This document shows positions 1-8,647 of a DNA stretch of 53,298 bases, one piece after another. The first letter of the stretch is position 1. Each line of letters opens with the position of its first letter. The notes under the pieces are model-generated. The model did not search any database. It was not told the DNA's origin and saw nothing but the letters and a program-made list of their open reading frames with translations. A program made the translations under genes and the position numbers. This DNA comes from DASQEH01 sp038239485 (GTDB taxonomy: Bacteria; Actinomycetota; Actinomycetes; Propionibacteriales; Nocardioidaceae), in contig JBBSET010000022.1 of assembly GCA_038239485.1 (NCBI GenBank), forward strand, positions 1 to 53,298, given 5' to 3'.

Positions 1-163
1 CGACTTCGGATCGCTGCCCGTCTACCTCGGCGGTCAACACCCCGTCGATAACGTAGATGCCCTCGTCCTCGCGGGTGTGCACGTGTCTCGAAGGACCGGC
101 CGTCCGCGGCGCGATCACGGCATCGCCCAACGACATCCCGCGGCTGCGCTGCCCGTCGACCAC
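1..163 (-). CDS. Cupin-domain protein, N-terminal part (runs off the window)
   Basis: The minus-strand frame reads a metal-type cupin motif: HVHTREDEGIYVIDGVLTAEVDG matches the first cupin box, with two His and a Glu as likely metal ligands, followed by the start of the second strand. The protein continues beyond base 1. The start is unclear. The cupin frame stays open upstream to beyond 230 without an ATG, so I used the GTG at 163. An ATG at 225 with a good AGGAG site lies in another frame and hits a stop before the cupin box. This suggests either a later start or a frameshift. Family members bind a metal and act as small enzymes or sensors; no specific role can be given. Confidence 0.55.
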   Translation of the reverse strand, partial: MVDGQRSRGMSLGDAVIAPRTAGPSRHVHTREDEGIYVIDGVLTAEVDGQRSEV

Positions 164-234
164 AACCCGCCAGGGCGTCGTGCGCTCGGCCGGGAGGCGA
201 CCAGGAATGGTGTGGCTGACTGCATGGGGATCTC

Positions 235-420
235 CTAGGATGGCCGCACCAGTCCCAGCAGGGACGTTTCGGTCGGGACGAGTACCCTGCGTACTTGCTC
301 TTCGTCCAGGCCGTTGAGCTTCTTGAGCAAACTCTGACGAGCGAAGGTCAAGAAGGCCATGGCGGTGTCCATCTCGCCGTCGTCGTTGCGAGGCACCGTC
401 TCACGCTGCGCCTCAGTCAC
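235..420 (-). pseudogene. Truncated DinB/DUF664-like protein (N-terminal remnant)
   Basis: The 61-residue reading frame matches the N-terminus of actinobacterial DinB/DUF664 proteins, in which a helix ending in a TSLLGLV-type segment precedes the first metal-binding His. Here the frame stops three residues after LLGLV, before any metal ligand. Family members are about 160-180 residues long, so more than half is missing. The stop overlaps the AGGAG site in front of the cupin region. It is most likely a decayed gene end joined to the cupin gene by a deletion. The family match rests on sequence feel and has not been tested by a profile search. Confidence 0.5.
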
Positions 421-804
421 CGCCCGAATGTAGCCCTGGCGAGTGATGCGGCACCGTCGAGGCGTTCCGCCGTATCCTGCCGGGTTTGGCAGCCGGCGAA
501 GGGACGCAGCTCAATCAACGGCGCTGATCACGCCAGCCAGAGGAGCTCACGCCTCCATGACACCGCAAGCGGCTCGGAATCAGACAGCGGGTGGCGGTTG
601 TCGTTCGCTGAGCGGGACGGAATGCACCAGAAAGTCCGGCACGGCGGCCTGCGCTTGACCTTCATAGGCGGCTATGGCGCGCAATAATCGGTCGAGTCGC
701 CGGCACTGCGACGCGCCAGATCGCAGAGGAAGTCAGGAAATCGCTTCGCGCAGAGTGTTCAACCTCCACCATCGAGCACAGCATCGAGTTGCTGCCCACC
801 CCGC
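421..804. other. Intergenic region without recognised gene
   Basis: About 380 bases between the DinB remnant and the exporter gene. Short open frames exist on both strands, but none resembles a known family or has a convincing start. Nothing clearly structural was seen. Confidence 0.4.
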
Positions 805-2250
805 TTACCGCCGCGGAGGCTCGGCCGAGTCTGTGAGCACGGCTCGCCCGGAAGGCTCCGCCCCGACGGTCGGTGTCGGTCGCCTGGTGGCCTCCATCGC
901 GAGTGCCGCCAGGGCAGCCGCGACGCTGGTGGCCGCGAGGAAGATCCACACTGCCTGGTAGCGGCCTGCGACCGGGGCACCCTCGCCGAGGATGCCGACC
1001 ATGACGCTGGTGCCGAGCACCAGCCCGAGCTGGCGGGCCATGCTGACGATCCCCGAGCCGGTCGAGGACTGGGCCGGGGGCAGTGCGGAGGTCGCGGCGG
1101 CGATCAGGTTGGGCATCGCCAGCCCCACAGCGATGCCGCCGAGGATCCACGGGCCGAACATCGTCGACCAGTAGGCCGGGGTGGTGCTGATCACCGCGGT
1201 CTGCCAGACCGCAGAGACCGCGAAGAGGCACGACCCGGCTGCGATCAGGTGGCCGGGCGGCGTACGCCGGAACAGGCGAGCGGCGAGCAGCGACGTGATC
1301 GGTACCATCACCGGTCCCAGCGCCACCAGGAACCCGGTGCGCAGGGCTGAGTAGTGCCACTCCTGCTGCATCCACAGGATCCGACTGAGCAGCGCGATCC
1401 CGAAGCCGACGTTGAACACGATGGTGGCCACGTTCGCCCAGGAGAAGCTGGCCACCCGGAACAGCGCGGGGTCCACGACCGGTGCGTGGTGGTGGGTGAT
1501 CGACCAGCAGAAGGCGGCGAAGCCGACCAGCGCGACCAGGAACGCCCCGAGCACCCTGGGTGAGTCCCAGCCCCAGGCGTTGCCCTCGACCAGGCCCAGG
1601 ACCAGGGCCCCGGTCGACAGCGCGAGGACGATCCCGCCGAGCAGGTCGGGGCGCGGGGCATCCTGGTTGTGGCGAACGTCGGGGACGTAGCGCAGCGCAG
1701 TCACGACCAGCAGCAGACCGATCGGCACGTTGATCATGAACGCCCAACGCCACGAGATCTGCACCAGGCCGCCGCCCACGGCGGGGCCGAAGGCGGCGGC
1801 CAGCGCTCCCGTCATCGCCCACAGCCGCGCGCCGGCCGCTCGGCGGTCGGCGGGCAGAGCCGCCAGCAGCAGCCCGAGGGACGACGGCGTCATCGCCGCA
1901 GCGCCAACGGCCTGGACGGCGCGGAAGGCGACCAGCTCCCAGATGCCGGTGGACAACCCGCAGGCCAGGCTGGCCAGGGTGAAGAGCGCCAGTCCGGCGA
2001 CAAATCCCGGCTTGCGGCCGTAACGGTCGGTGAGCCGGCCCATCGGCACGAGCAGCGCGGCGAACACGACGGCGTAGGCGTTGAGGATCCAGCTGAGATC
2101 ACCCAGGGAGCCGGTGCCGAAGTCGTGACCAATCTCGTCGAAGGCGACGTTGACGATGAAGAGGTCGATCCCGGCCAGGAACGCCGACCCGGTCAGGATC
2201 GCGGTCACCGCCCGACTGTGGACCGTCGACGCCTGACTCTGGATCGCCAT
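805..2250 (-). CDS. DHA2-family MFS exporter (EmrB/QacA type)
   Basis: A 481-residue integral membrane protein of the major facilitator superfamily, drug:H+ antiporter type 2 family. It carries the loop 2-3 motif A at residues 71-80 (GRLTDRYGRK) and the helix-1 signature around residues 26-36 (LAGIDLFIVNV), in which a membrane Asp is usual for proton coupling. Hydrophobic helices run the whole length, and the C-terminal tail of about 30 residues is polar. It is expected in the plasma membrane, exporting hydrophobic or cationic compounds. It is transcribed away from an HxlR regulator 58 bases upstream, a usual arrangement for a regulator and its controlled exporter. The substrate is unknown. 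Confidence 0.9.
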   Translation of the reverse strand: MAIQSQASTVHSRAVTAILTGSAFLAGIDLFIVNVAFDEIGHDFGTGSLGDLSWILNAYAVVFAALLVPMGRLTDRYGRKPGFVAGLALFTLASLACGLSTGIWELVAFRAVQAVGAAAMTPSSLGLLLAALPADRRAAGARLWAMTGALAAAFGPAVGGGLVQISWRWAFMINVPIGLLLVVTALRYVPDVRHNQDAPRPDLLGGIVLALSTGALVLGLVEGNAWGWDSPRVLGAFLVALVGFAAFCWSITHHHAPVVDPALFRVASFSWANVATIVFNVGFGIALLSRILWMQQEWHYSALRTGFLVALGPVMVPITSLLAARLFRRTPPGHLIAAGSCLFAVSAVWQTAVISTTPAYWSTMFGPWILGGIAVGLAMPNLIAAATSALPPAQSSTGSGIVSMARQLGLVLGTSVMVGILGEGAPVAGRYQAVWIFLAATSVAAALAALAMEATRRPTPTVGAEPSGRAVLTDSAEPPRR

Positions 2251-2308
2251 AGTGAGACCGTAGAGCCTGGCTATGGAGATGGCAAGTCAGATCGGCTAAG
2301 GTGTCCGC

Positions 2309-2773
2309 ATGAGCGTGCACCTCGCCGGCCGCCTTGCCGTCCGCGACGTCCCCCTGGGCGAGCGCTGCCCGATCGACCGCGCGATGCGCGCGATCGGCAA
2401 CCGGACCGCGATACTGCTGATCCGGGAGGCGTTCTACGGCGCCACCAGGTTCGACGACCTCGTCACCCGGGTAGGCGTCACGGACGCGGTGGCGGCCCAA
2501 CGGCTGCGAGAGCTGGTCGCGGTCGGCGTCCTTGCCAAGCAGCCCTACCGCGAGCCCGGCCAGCGCACCCGCAACGGGTACGTCCTGACGCAGGCCGGCC
2601 ACGACCTGCTGCCCGTCGTGTTCGCCTTGGCCCGCTGGGGTGCGGAGCACATTCCCGGCGGTGCCCCATCGCTCACCCATGCCGGCTGTGGGGAGCCGGT
2701 GGACATCGTGGCTCGATGCGGTGCCGGTCACGCCGTGGCCGAGGGAGATCTGCTCGTCACCGGCCGGCGCTGA
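2309..2773 (+). CDS. HxlR-family winged-helix transcriptional regulator
   Basis: A 154-residue protein with the HxlR core. The family opening CPIDRAMRAIGNRTAILLIREA is at residues 20-41, the winged helix follows to about residue 95, and the family wing YREPGQRTRNGYVLTQAG is present. The C-terminal 40 residues contain three Cys and several His, a feature of some HxlR proteins that sense redox state or electrophiles. It diverges from the DHA2 exporter and probably controls it. An inverted repeat CCATAG/CTATGG with an 18-base spacer lies at 2247-2276, but one arm covers the exporter start codon, so I hold it as a weak operator candidate. Confidence 0.88.
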   Translation: MSVHLAGRLAVRDVPLGERCPIDRAMRAIGNRTAILLIREAFYGATRFDDLVTRVGVTDAVAAQRLRELVAVGVLAKQPYREPGQRTRNGYVLTQAGHDLLPVVFALARWGAEHIPGGAPSLTHAGCGEPVDIVARCGAGHAVAEGDLLVTGRR

Positions 2774-2820
2774 TCGTTTGTCGTAGACAGCACGCGATCG
2801 TTCGTAGTAGTTTCCTAACA

Positions 2821-2832
2821 GGTTAAATAACC
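2821..2832. promoter_or_regulatory. Inverted repeat GGTTA-AA-TAACC before the ArsR gene
   Basis: The 12-bp dyad ends three bases before the ATG at 2836. A bound dimer there would block transcription or translation of its own gene, as is common in autoregulated ArsR/SRPBCC pairs. The role is inferred from position only. Confidence 0.4.
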
Positions 2833-2835
2833 ACA

Positions 2836-3213
2836 ATGGAAAGTGACCGCATGATCGCGATGGCCGAAGAGCGACTGGACGCGACATTCGCCGCACTGGC
2901 AAGCTCGACCAGGCGGGCGATTCTGGCGCGGCTGGCCGACGGGGAGGCCACCGTCAACGAGCTCGCCGAGCCTTTCGATCTGACCCTGCCGGCGATCTCC
3001 AAGCACTTGAAGGTGCTTCAAGAGGCCGGGCTCATTCAGCGAGGCCGACGCGCGCAGTTCCGGCCCTGCGCGCTTGACCCCGAAGCACTCGATGTCGCAT
3101 TGAGCTGGGCGGCGGCCTGCCGCGCAACGTGTAACACCCGCTTCGACCGGCTCGACACGCACCTGACCCGATCCACCGAAAGGGAGCGAGAGCCCGATGA
3201 CGCAGGACACTGA
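2836..3213 (+). CDS. ArsR-family winged-helix regulator of an SRPBCC pair
   Basis: A 125-residue winged-helix protein. Residues 12-80 give the ArsR fold: an opening ATFAALASSTRRAILARL, then a recognition helix LTLPAISKHLKVLQEAGL. The metal-site Cys motif of classical ArsR proteins is absent, as in the subgroup that pairs with SRPBCC/AHSA1 proteins and responds to other signals. The 3' end overlaps the following SRPBCC gene by 17 bases, so the two are translationally coupled. The ATG at 2836 has no clear ribosome site and the transcript may be leaderless. An alternative ATG lies at 2851. Confidence 0.88.
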   Translation: MESDRMIAMAEERLDATFAALASSTRRAILARLADGEATVNELAEPFDLTLPAISKHLKVLQEAGLIQRGRRAQFRPCALDPEALDVALSWAAACRATCNTRFDRLDTHLTRSTEREREPDDAGH

Positions 3214-3637
3214 CAGCGCTGTACGCCTGACGCGAACCCTCGATGCGCCCAGGGAAGAGGTCTGGCGAATGTGGACCGACCCGGCAGAGTTCGCCGCCTG
3301 GTACGGCCCGGACGGCGCTACCGTCGAGGTGACCCAATGGGAGCTGTACCCCGGCGGTGGCCGCTTGGTCGTGATGGAAGTCGAAACCCCGCGCGGCCCG
3401 ATGACGATGCGTTTCACCGGTGAGTTCGTCGAGGTGACGAAGCCGGAGTGGCTTGTCTACACCGAGGCAATGACCGACGATCCACATGCGGAGACCCGGG
3501 TCGAGGTCCACTTCCAAGAGGATGGAGGCCGCACGACCGTCGAGCTCACTCATCACGGGATCCCTGCCGGGTCGCCCGGCGAGACGGGCTGGGCGATGGC
3601 GCTCGACCACCTCGCCACCCGGGTCCTGTCGGCATAG
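3197..3637 (+). CDS. SRPBCC / AHSA1-like ligand-binding protein
   Basis: A 146-residue START-fold protein. The family opening LTRTLDAPREEVWRMWTDPAEFAAWYGPDG spans residues 10-39, the central TGEFVEV strand is present, and a closing helix carries WAMALDHLA. Family members form a hydrophobic pocket that binds small molecules, and in Actinobacteria they are often coexpressed with an ArsR repressor, as here (overlap with 2836-3213). Residue-level function cannot be given. It is a soluble cytoplasmic protein of normal length. Confidence 0.88.
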   Translation: MTQDTDSAVRLTRTLDAPREEVWRMWTDPAEFAAWYGPDGATVEVTQWELYPGGGRLVVMEVETPRGPMTMRFTGEFVEVTKPEWLVYTEAMTDDPHAETRVEVHFQEDGGRTTVELTHHGIPAGSPGETGWAMALDHLATRVLSA

Positions 3638-4431
3638 CCGCACGCTCGGCCCGGGGGTGCAAACCAGCACCTGACCGCTCGTCCCGCACCTGGGCCAATC
3701 GGGTTGGTGGCGCGCCCGCACCGCATAGGCGCCTGGGATGGCTCGAAGGCGATCCAGAGACTGGCGTGGTCGCCACCGAAGTCATCCTGACGGGCAGCCC
3801 GGGTGTTCGGAAGCGGTCGGGGAGTCGAGGCAGCCCACCGCCTCGTCGTCACAAGGGATCGGCAACCGGGACACAGGCGAGGCGAGCGGTACGGAGCCGG
3901 CGGCACACAGGCCTCGCAGCATAGCCGGCATCAGCCGCCCCGCCTGAGCCGTCGGGGCGCAGGGCGGCAGGAGACGCGAACGAAGAGAGATAAAACTAGG
4001 CCAATTGATGAACGACTCCTCGGCGGCCTGCGGGTTGGCGGAGGCGAGCGAACCCCCATTGCCGACAACGCGGAGAGCACGCCCACGACATTCGGCAGAT
4101 CGATCACTCGGACATAGCGGGCGGTCACGGTGACAACACTCCAGGCCCTGTTCCCCACGCTGTTCCCCAACCTGTGCTGCTGATCAGCATATCCACGGAA
4201 TCCGCCACGCCCTTCGCGCGGCTGTCACGAACGGGGTGATCCGGTGAGGCCCCGGCGCCTGCCAGGTTCGCCGTCACCCTGGCAAGCACCGGCACTATCG
4301 GCTGAAGGCAGAGCAGGAGATATACGTGCCATGACGCCCGCAGCACCCAGCCGGCCGTCCATGATCACGGGCTCGGACATAGGAGCCGTCCGCGACGACG
4401 AGTACGGGGGCCTCCGGTCGGTCTCATGGTC
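3638..4431. other. Long intergenic region (about 790 bp)
   Basis: No reading frame here resembles a protein family, and the open frames lack consistent codon bias or ribosome sites. The only clear local structure is the direct repeat TGTTCCCCA at 4149-4157 and 4161-4169. The stretch leads into a truncated glyoxalase gene, so it may be decayed sequence. Confidence 0.45.
4149..4169. repeat. Short direct repeat TGTTCCCCA x2
   Basis: Two identical 9-base copies start 12 bases apart at 4149 and 4161. No function is evident; such a pair could be a binding site or chance. Confidence 0.3.
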
Positions 4432-4700
4432 ATGCCGTCCTACACCTTGGTCATCGCCCTGCCCACCGCCGACCGCTCCCGCGACCGCGCATTCGCCCTG
4501 GCTTTGGGCCTCGAGACGCCCGGCGGCCTGGCCGAGGACGGTGTCCCCGAACCGCTGCGGGTGCAGCTCAACGAGCGGGCCTCGGTGATGTACGTCCCGA
4601 CCGGAGGGTTCGGCTGGATCACCGGCGGCCGCGCCACCGCGGAGCCAGAGATCTCGGAGTGCCTTCTCAGCCTGCAGGTGGGCCGCACTTCGGTGGCTCG
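4432..4700 (+). pseudogene. 3'-truncated VOC/glyoxalase-like gene
   Basis: From the ATG at 4432 about 88 codons match a glyoxalase/bleomycin-resistance family that opens with YTLVIALPTADRS and continues with VPTGGFGWITGGR and SECLLSLQVG. The homology stops near 4697, where the frame enters the antisense of the neighbouring membrane-protein gene. The usual C-terminal half, with the DPDGH-type metal ligand segment, is missing. Normal members are about 125-135 residues. The truncation joins directly to the end of the opposite-strand gene, which fits a deletion junction. Confidence 0.6.
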
Positions 4701-5285
4701 TCACCCGCGCCGGCCGTGGGGGCGCCGAGCATCGCCAGCGATGACGACGAGCATGACGATGCCGGTCACCACGGCTGACGCTGCCGCGGCCCGCTCGTCC
4801 CAAGCCCGGCCGAGCATCAGCCCGGCTGCGCCAAGCATGGTCATGAGAGACCCGAGGACCCCGAACATGGGGGTGTGGAACGCCTTCGCGAATGGCAGGG
4901 AGTGCAACCCGACGACCATGACGATGAGCGCGGGGCGGAGTCCGACGCTGTCGGGATCGTCAAGCAGCAGGGTGCCTAGTCGGATCAGGACGAGCATCCC
5001 GACGACGCTGCCGAGATAGGTGGCTCCGGCGCGTGAGCCGACCGGATCCATCGCGCCGAACACCCGCGGTGTGCCGAAGACGAACCACACGTAAGCGAGG
5101 AATACCGCTGCCCATATGAGCGCCGCGACGGTTGGCCAAGGTGGCGTCAACGTACCGCGGTTCCCCAGGACGAAGACTGTGGCCCCGGCGGCGCCGACGA
5201 TCGTTCCCCACACGCGCGGGTCCCAGAGCCGATGGACTCCGCGGACAGGAGTTCGCCCCGTTTGCGGCTGCTGGGATCCGAGCAT
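4701..5285 (-). CDS. Small multi-spanning membrane protein, unknown function
   Basis: A 194-residue protein with about six hydrophobic segments (for example VWGTIVGAAGATVFVLGNRG, then VAALIWAAVFLAYVWFVFG and VVGMLVLIRLG). I chose the ATG at 5285 because an AGGAG site lies nine bases before it in the minus strand; a longer open frame reaches 5384. No catalytic motif is visible. The C-terminus ends in a short basic tail right at the junction with the truncated glyoxalase gene, so a few residues may have been altered there. It is expected in the plasma membrane and is probably monocistronic. Confidence 0.75.
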   Translation of the reverse strand: MLGSQQPQTGRTPVRGVHRLWDPRVWGTIVGAAGATVFVLGNRGTLTPPWPTVAALIWAAVFLAYVWFVFGTPRVFGAMDPVGSRAGATYLGSVVGMLVLIRLGTLLLDDPDSVGLRPALIVMVVGLHSLPFAKAFHTPMFGVLGSLMTMLGAAGLMLGRAWDERAAAASAVVTGIVMLVVIAGDARRPHGRRG

Positions 5286-5566
5286 CAGACCAGACTCCTG
5301 GCCCGCGCCCCACGGTGCAAGCACACCCCTACCAGATGACGCATCGTGCGATCGGCAACGGCACGAAGTCGACCACCATGCCACTCACCGTGCCCGTCCC
5401 TTGGCCCTGGAGGCCTGTCGCGGATGGTCCTACGGATCGCGAAGGTCGCTCTGTGCGGCGCAGGATTGCGTCACAACGCCGCCCGTATCGTTCCCGAACC
5501 ACGAGTACACGCCGATGAGCGTCCGTGCCGCGAGGCTCGATGAGTCTGCGGGCCTACGATTCGTAG

Positions 5567-5869
5567 ATGACCCCGAACGAGGTTGGTCGATATGCGGAGT
5601 CGCTACCGCAGGTCAAGCGCAAAGGAACGGAGACGCGTCCGGCGTGGTACGTCCACAATCGCCTGGTCGTACGCCTCCAGGACCCGAACACGCTGGTGAT
5701 TCGGGTCCCCTTGGGCAGGCGGGATTCTCTGCTTGAGACCTACCCCGAGAGCTTCGGAGTGCCGCCGCGCATGGAGACACATCATAAGGTCGAGGCTTAT
5801 CTCGATCGTTCAGATGGTCGTGCCGTGCGCGCGGCCATCGACCTTGCCTGGGAGATGCAGCGTCGCTGA
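5567..5869 (+). CDS. MmcQ/YjbR-like small protein
   Basis: A 100-residue protein whose opening (TPNEVGRYAESLPQV) and closing (a helix with RAAIDLAWEMQRR after a YLDR segment) resemble the MmcQ/YjbR family. That family has a double-winged fold sometimes described as DNA-binding, but no biochemical role is established. The Tyr/Trp-rich strand AWYVHNRLVVRL fits the family core. The start is the ATG at 5567. There is no close neighbour on the same strand, so it is probably transcribed alone. Confidence 0.65.
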   Translation: MTPNEVGRYAESLPQVKRKGTETRPAWYVHNRLVVRLQDPNTLVIRVPLGRRDSLLETYPESFGVPPRMETHHKVEAYLDRSDGRAVRAAIDLAWEMQRR

Positions 5870-6300
5870 CACACTCGTGCACGATACGCGGCTCGAGGTT
5901 TGCGTCTCGCCAGCCGCATATGACTCACGCGAGCATCGCTGCAGCATGGGCCGCTACCCTGACACGGACGCAATCTTTACGCCATGTCAATCACCGCTGA
6001 ATCCCGGAACTCGCGGGTATTCGCCAGCAGTCGTCAAATCTTTCTGCAGGTCACAGAGCAGTTGAGCCGTAACGACGTCGGCGTTCCCCCTGAGAGTCCG
6101 ACGCAATGCTTTTGCTATGCCGGCAGGCTTTTGGAGCGGGGCTTGGCACGCTCAATCCGGAGCTCATCGGTTCACCGCTTCCATGTCACGGCACAACTTC
6201 CTCGGCAGACTGTCGGATCGGGAGCGGTCCACTCGTGGTAGAGGTAGAAGGCCATCGAAGGGCCTTGGTTTCGGCTTGACGACCTCACCTCAGGAGAACC
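5870..6300. other. Intergenic region, leader of the peptidase E gene
   Basis: About 430 bases. An open frame at 5984-6241 exists but shows no family resemblance and unusual residue composition, so I do not call it. An AGGAG site stands just before the ATG at 6301. Confidence 0.4.
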
Positions 6301-6972
6301 ATGAAACTCCTTCTCACCTCCGCCGGAGTCCAGAACCCGAGCATCCGCGACGCGCTGGTCGCCATGCTGAGCAAGCCGATCGCGGAGTCCAGTGCCCTGT
6401 GCATCCCGACCGCGCAGTATGGCCACCCGTGGGTCGGCCCCGGCATCAAGCCGTGGCAGTTCATCACGGGGAACTCGGGCAACCCGATGGTCGACCTGGG
6501 CTGGAAATCGGTTGGCATCCTGGAGCTCACCGCGCTGCCCAGCATCGACAAGGAGCGCTGGATGCCCCTGGTCCAGGAGACCGACGTCCTGTTGGTGGCA
6601 GGCGGGGACGTGCTCTACCTGTGCCACTGGATGCGCGAGTCCGGGCTGGCGGGCCTGCTGCCGTCGTTGACCGAGACGGTCTGGGTGGGGCTCAGCGCCG
6701 GCAGCATGGTGATGACCCCGCGGGTCGGGGACGACTTCATCCAGTGGCGGCCCCCGAACGGCGACGATGGCACGCTCGGCCTCGTCGACTTCGCCATCTG
6801 CCCCCACCTGGCTCCGGACGGTATGCCCGGCAACAGCATGGCAGAAGCCGAGCGGTGGGCGGGCACCATCCCGGGACCGAAGTACGCGATGGACGATCAG
6901 ACGGCCATCGCGGTGGTCGACGGCGCCGTCGAGGTCGTCTCGGAAGGGCAGTGGCGACACGTCCCCGCTTAG
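6301..6972 (+). CDS. Peptidase E-like (S51) class-I amidotransferase-fold protein
   Basis: A 223-residue protein of the peptidase E/S51 family. The nucleophile elbow GLSAGS is at residues 130-135, with Ser132 as the presumed catalytic Ser. A preceding strand-loop DVLLVAGGDVLYL (residues 95-107) matches the family GG(D/N) segment, and CPHL later in the chain is near the expected His. Family members cleave N-terminal Asp dipeptides in E. coli and Salmonella, while many actinobacterial relatives are untested. It is of normal length and soluble. The start has an AGGAG site at six bases. The next gene begins 179 bases downstream and is probably separate. Confidence 0.82.
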   Translation: MKLLLTSAGVQNPSIRDALVAMLSKPIAESSALCIPTAQYGHPWVGPGIKPWQFITGNSGNPMVDLGWKSVGILELTALPSIDKERWMPLVQETDVLLVAGGDVLYLCHWMRESGLAGLLPSLTETVWVGLSAGSMVMTPRVGDDFIQWRPPNGDDGTLGLVDFAICPHLAPDGMPGNSMAEAERWAGTIPGPKYAMDDQTAIAVVDGAVEVVSEGQWRHVPA

Positions 6973-7151
6973 CCGCCGGTACGCGCGGTGGCATGCAGAC
7001 GAACATCCACACGTCGGCAAGCCTCCCGGTGGCCGAACACTGTCAGGATCGCGGCGACACGACCACGATGCGCGTCCTCGTCAGCGACACTGGAGCAGCT
7101 CGAGAGACGACCACCGTCGGTCCGGGGTGCCGACGTTCTATTCTGGGCCGC

Positions 7152-8207
7152 ATGTCGTGGCTAGATCAGTTGGGTGTGACATGCCCCATCATCCAGGCGC
7201 CCATGGCGGGGGTCTCAACGCCGGAATTGGCAGCGGCGGTCTCCAACGCAGGCGGCCTCGGCTCGATCAGTGTCGGTGCGACGGACGCCTCAGGTGCTCG
7301 GGCGATGATCGATGCCACACGCGCCCTCACCGTTCGGGCCTATAACGTCAATGTGTTCGTGCACCGCCCTGCCCGACCCGACCCCACGCGCGACAAGGCG
7401 TGGCTGGACGTCATGCGCCCGCTCTTCGAGGAGTTCGGCTCAGCGCCTCCAGCCACGCTCAAGACGGTCTACCGCAGCTTCGTCGACGACGACGACATGC
7501 TCGACGCTCTGGTCGACCTGGCCCCATCCGTGGTGAGCTTCCACTTTGGCCTGCCCGACTCCGCTCGGATCGCCGCGCTCCGCGGGGCCGGCTGCGTGCT
7601 CCTGGCGTCGGTTACCAGCCCGGCCGAAGGTGAGCTCGCGCAGAGAGCCGGAGTCGACGCTGTCGTGGCCCAGGGCTTCGAGGCGGGAGGCCACCGCGGT
7701 GTCTTCGATCCCGCTGCACGTGACGACATGCTCGGGACCGTGGCGCTGACGAGCCTTCTCTCGGCTCGCCTCGACCTGCCCGTGGTCGCCGCCGGTGGCA
7801 TCATGGATGGCTACGGGGTCCGCGCAATGATGGATCTCGGTGCCGATGCCGCGCAGATGGGGACCGCATTCGTCGCCTGCCCCGAGAGCAGTGCCGACGA
7901 CGAATTTCTGGCCGCACTGGCCGGGACCGGTGCGGAGCACACGACGATAACCACCGGCATCTCCGGTCGTCCTGCCCGCTGCGTCGCCAACCGGTTCACC
8001 GCATGGGCTTCGGGCCAGGTCATCGCACCTGCTGACTACCCGATCGCCTACGACGCCGGGAAGGCCCTCAACGCGGCGGCGAGAGCTTACGGCGAGCCCG
8101 GCTTCGGGGCACATTGGGCTGGTCAGGGTGCGCCGCTGCACAGGCCCATGGCCGCCGCCACGTTGGTTGACCTGATCGAGGAGGAACGAACCGGAAGCCC
8201 CCGATGA
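7152..8207 (+). CDS. Nitronate monooxygenase family FMN protein
   Basis: A 351-residue TIM-barrel flavoprotein. It opens with the family segment PIIQAPMAGVSTPELAAAVS (residues 12-31). HFGLP is at 131-135, the signature QGFEAGGHRG is at 174-183, and a phosphate-binding loop GADAAQMGTAFVACPES lies further on. These match the nitronate monooxygenase/2-nitropropane dioxygenase family, which uses FMN and oxygen to oxidise alkyl nitronates such as propionate 3-nitronate. The open frame extends upstream to 6117, but similarity begins at the ATG at 7152. It appears to be a stand-alone gene. Confidence 0.9.
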   Translation: MSWLDQLGVTCPIIQAPMAGVSTPELAAAVSNAGGLGSISVGATDASGARAMIDATRALTVRAYNVNVFVHRPARPDPTRDKAWLDVMRPLFEEFGSAPPATLKTVYRSFVDDDDMLDALVDLAPSVVSFHFGLPDSARIAALRGAGCVLLASVTSPAEGELAQRAGVDAVVAQGFEAGGHRGVFDPAARDDMLGTVALTSLLSARLDLPVVAAGGIMDGYGVRAMMDLGADAAQMGTAFVACPESSADDEFLAALAGTGAEHTTITTGISGRPARCVANRFTAWASGQVIAPADYPIAYDAGKALNAAARAYGEPGFGAHWAGQGAPLHRPMAAATLVDLIEEERTGSPR

Positions 8208-8545
8208 GATCGAACGACTGCCGGTAGCCGCTAACGAGGATGACCTACCTGCCTGGAGCGGGTTGGTCGGCCGACGTGCTCGACGGCGACGTCAAGGGTT
8301 CCTGGTGATCCCGAACGCGATGGTGAGCATGCCGCAGGGCGGTGCCCATTGCGACGGACCGGTAGAGCTCCAAGGTGGCGCGGGCCCTCCGCGAAGGGTA
8401 GATGTCTGGGGTCACGGCGATGGACCGTGCTGGCTCCTTGACCGGCTCCGGGAGCTTGGCGCCAGCCCATTCACGACACCAAGGCCCCTACCGGCTCGAG
8501 GCCGGCTCAGACCAGCGGCTTCCAGTTTCGTGTAGCGACATACGC
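8208..8545. other. Intergenic region between convergent genes
   Basis: No convincing gene. The only open frames are short and without family resemblance. The region ends in a strong hairpin at 8546-8579. Confidence 0.4.
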
Positions 8546-8579
8546 ACGACGGCCCCGGAAAAACTCCCGGGGCCGTCGT
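8546..8579. terminator. Strong hairpin, likely bidirectional terminator
   Basis: A perfect 13-bp stem (ACGACGGCCCCGG against CCGGGGCCGTCGT) with an 8-base loop lies between two convergent genes. It has no long T run, as is usual for high-GC actinobacterial terminators. Confidence 0.75.
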
Positions 8580-8647
8580 CAACGGTTACGCCACTCCCTT
8601 GCGAGCGGTCAAATCGCTGCGATGATCACTGACTGGATAAGCAGCGG

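Noticed and set aside
662..1822. Long minus-strand open frame overlapping the DHA2 exporter
   Set aside because: It is out of frame with the exporter, rich in Arg/Pro/Gly and has no family resemblance. High GC content makes such shadow frames common.
2247..2276. CCATAG/CTATGG inverted repeat as HxlR operator
   Set aside because: One arm covers the exporter start codon and the spacer is long (18 bases), so I treat it as too weak to list as a feature.
4149..4169. TGTTCCCCA direct repeat as an attachment site
   Set aside because: No integrase or tRNA gene is nearby, and the copies are too short and too close.
5984..6241. Short plus frame before the peptidase E gene
   Set aside because: It has no family resemblance and no ribosome site, and it overlaps an intergenic leader.
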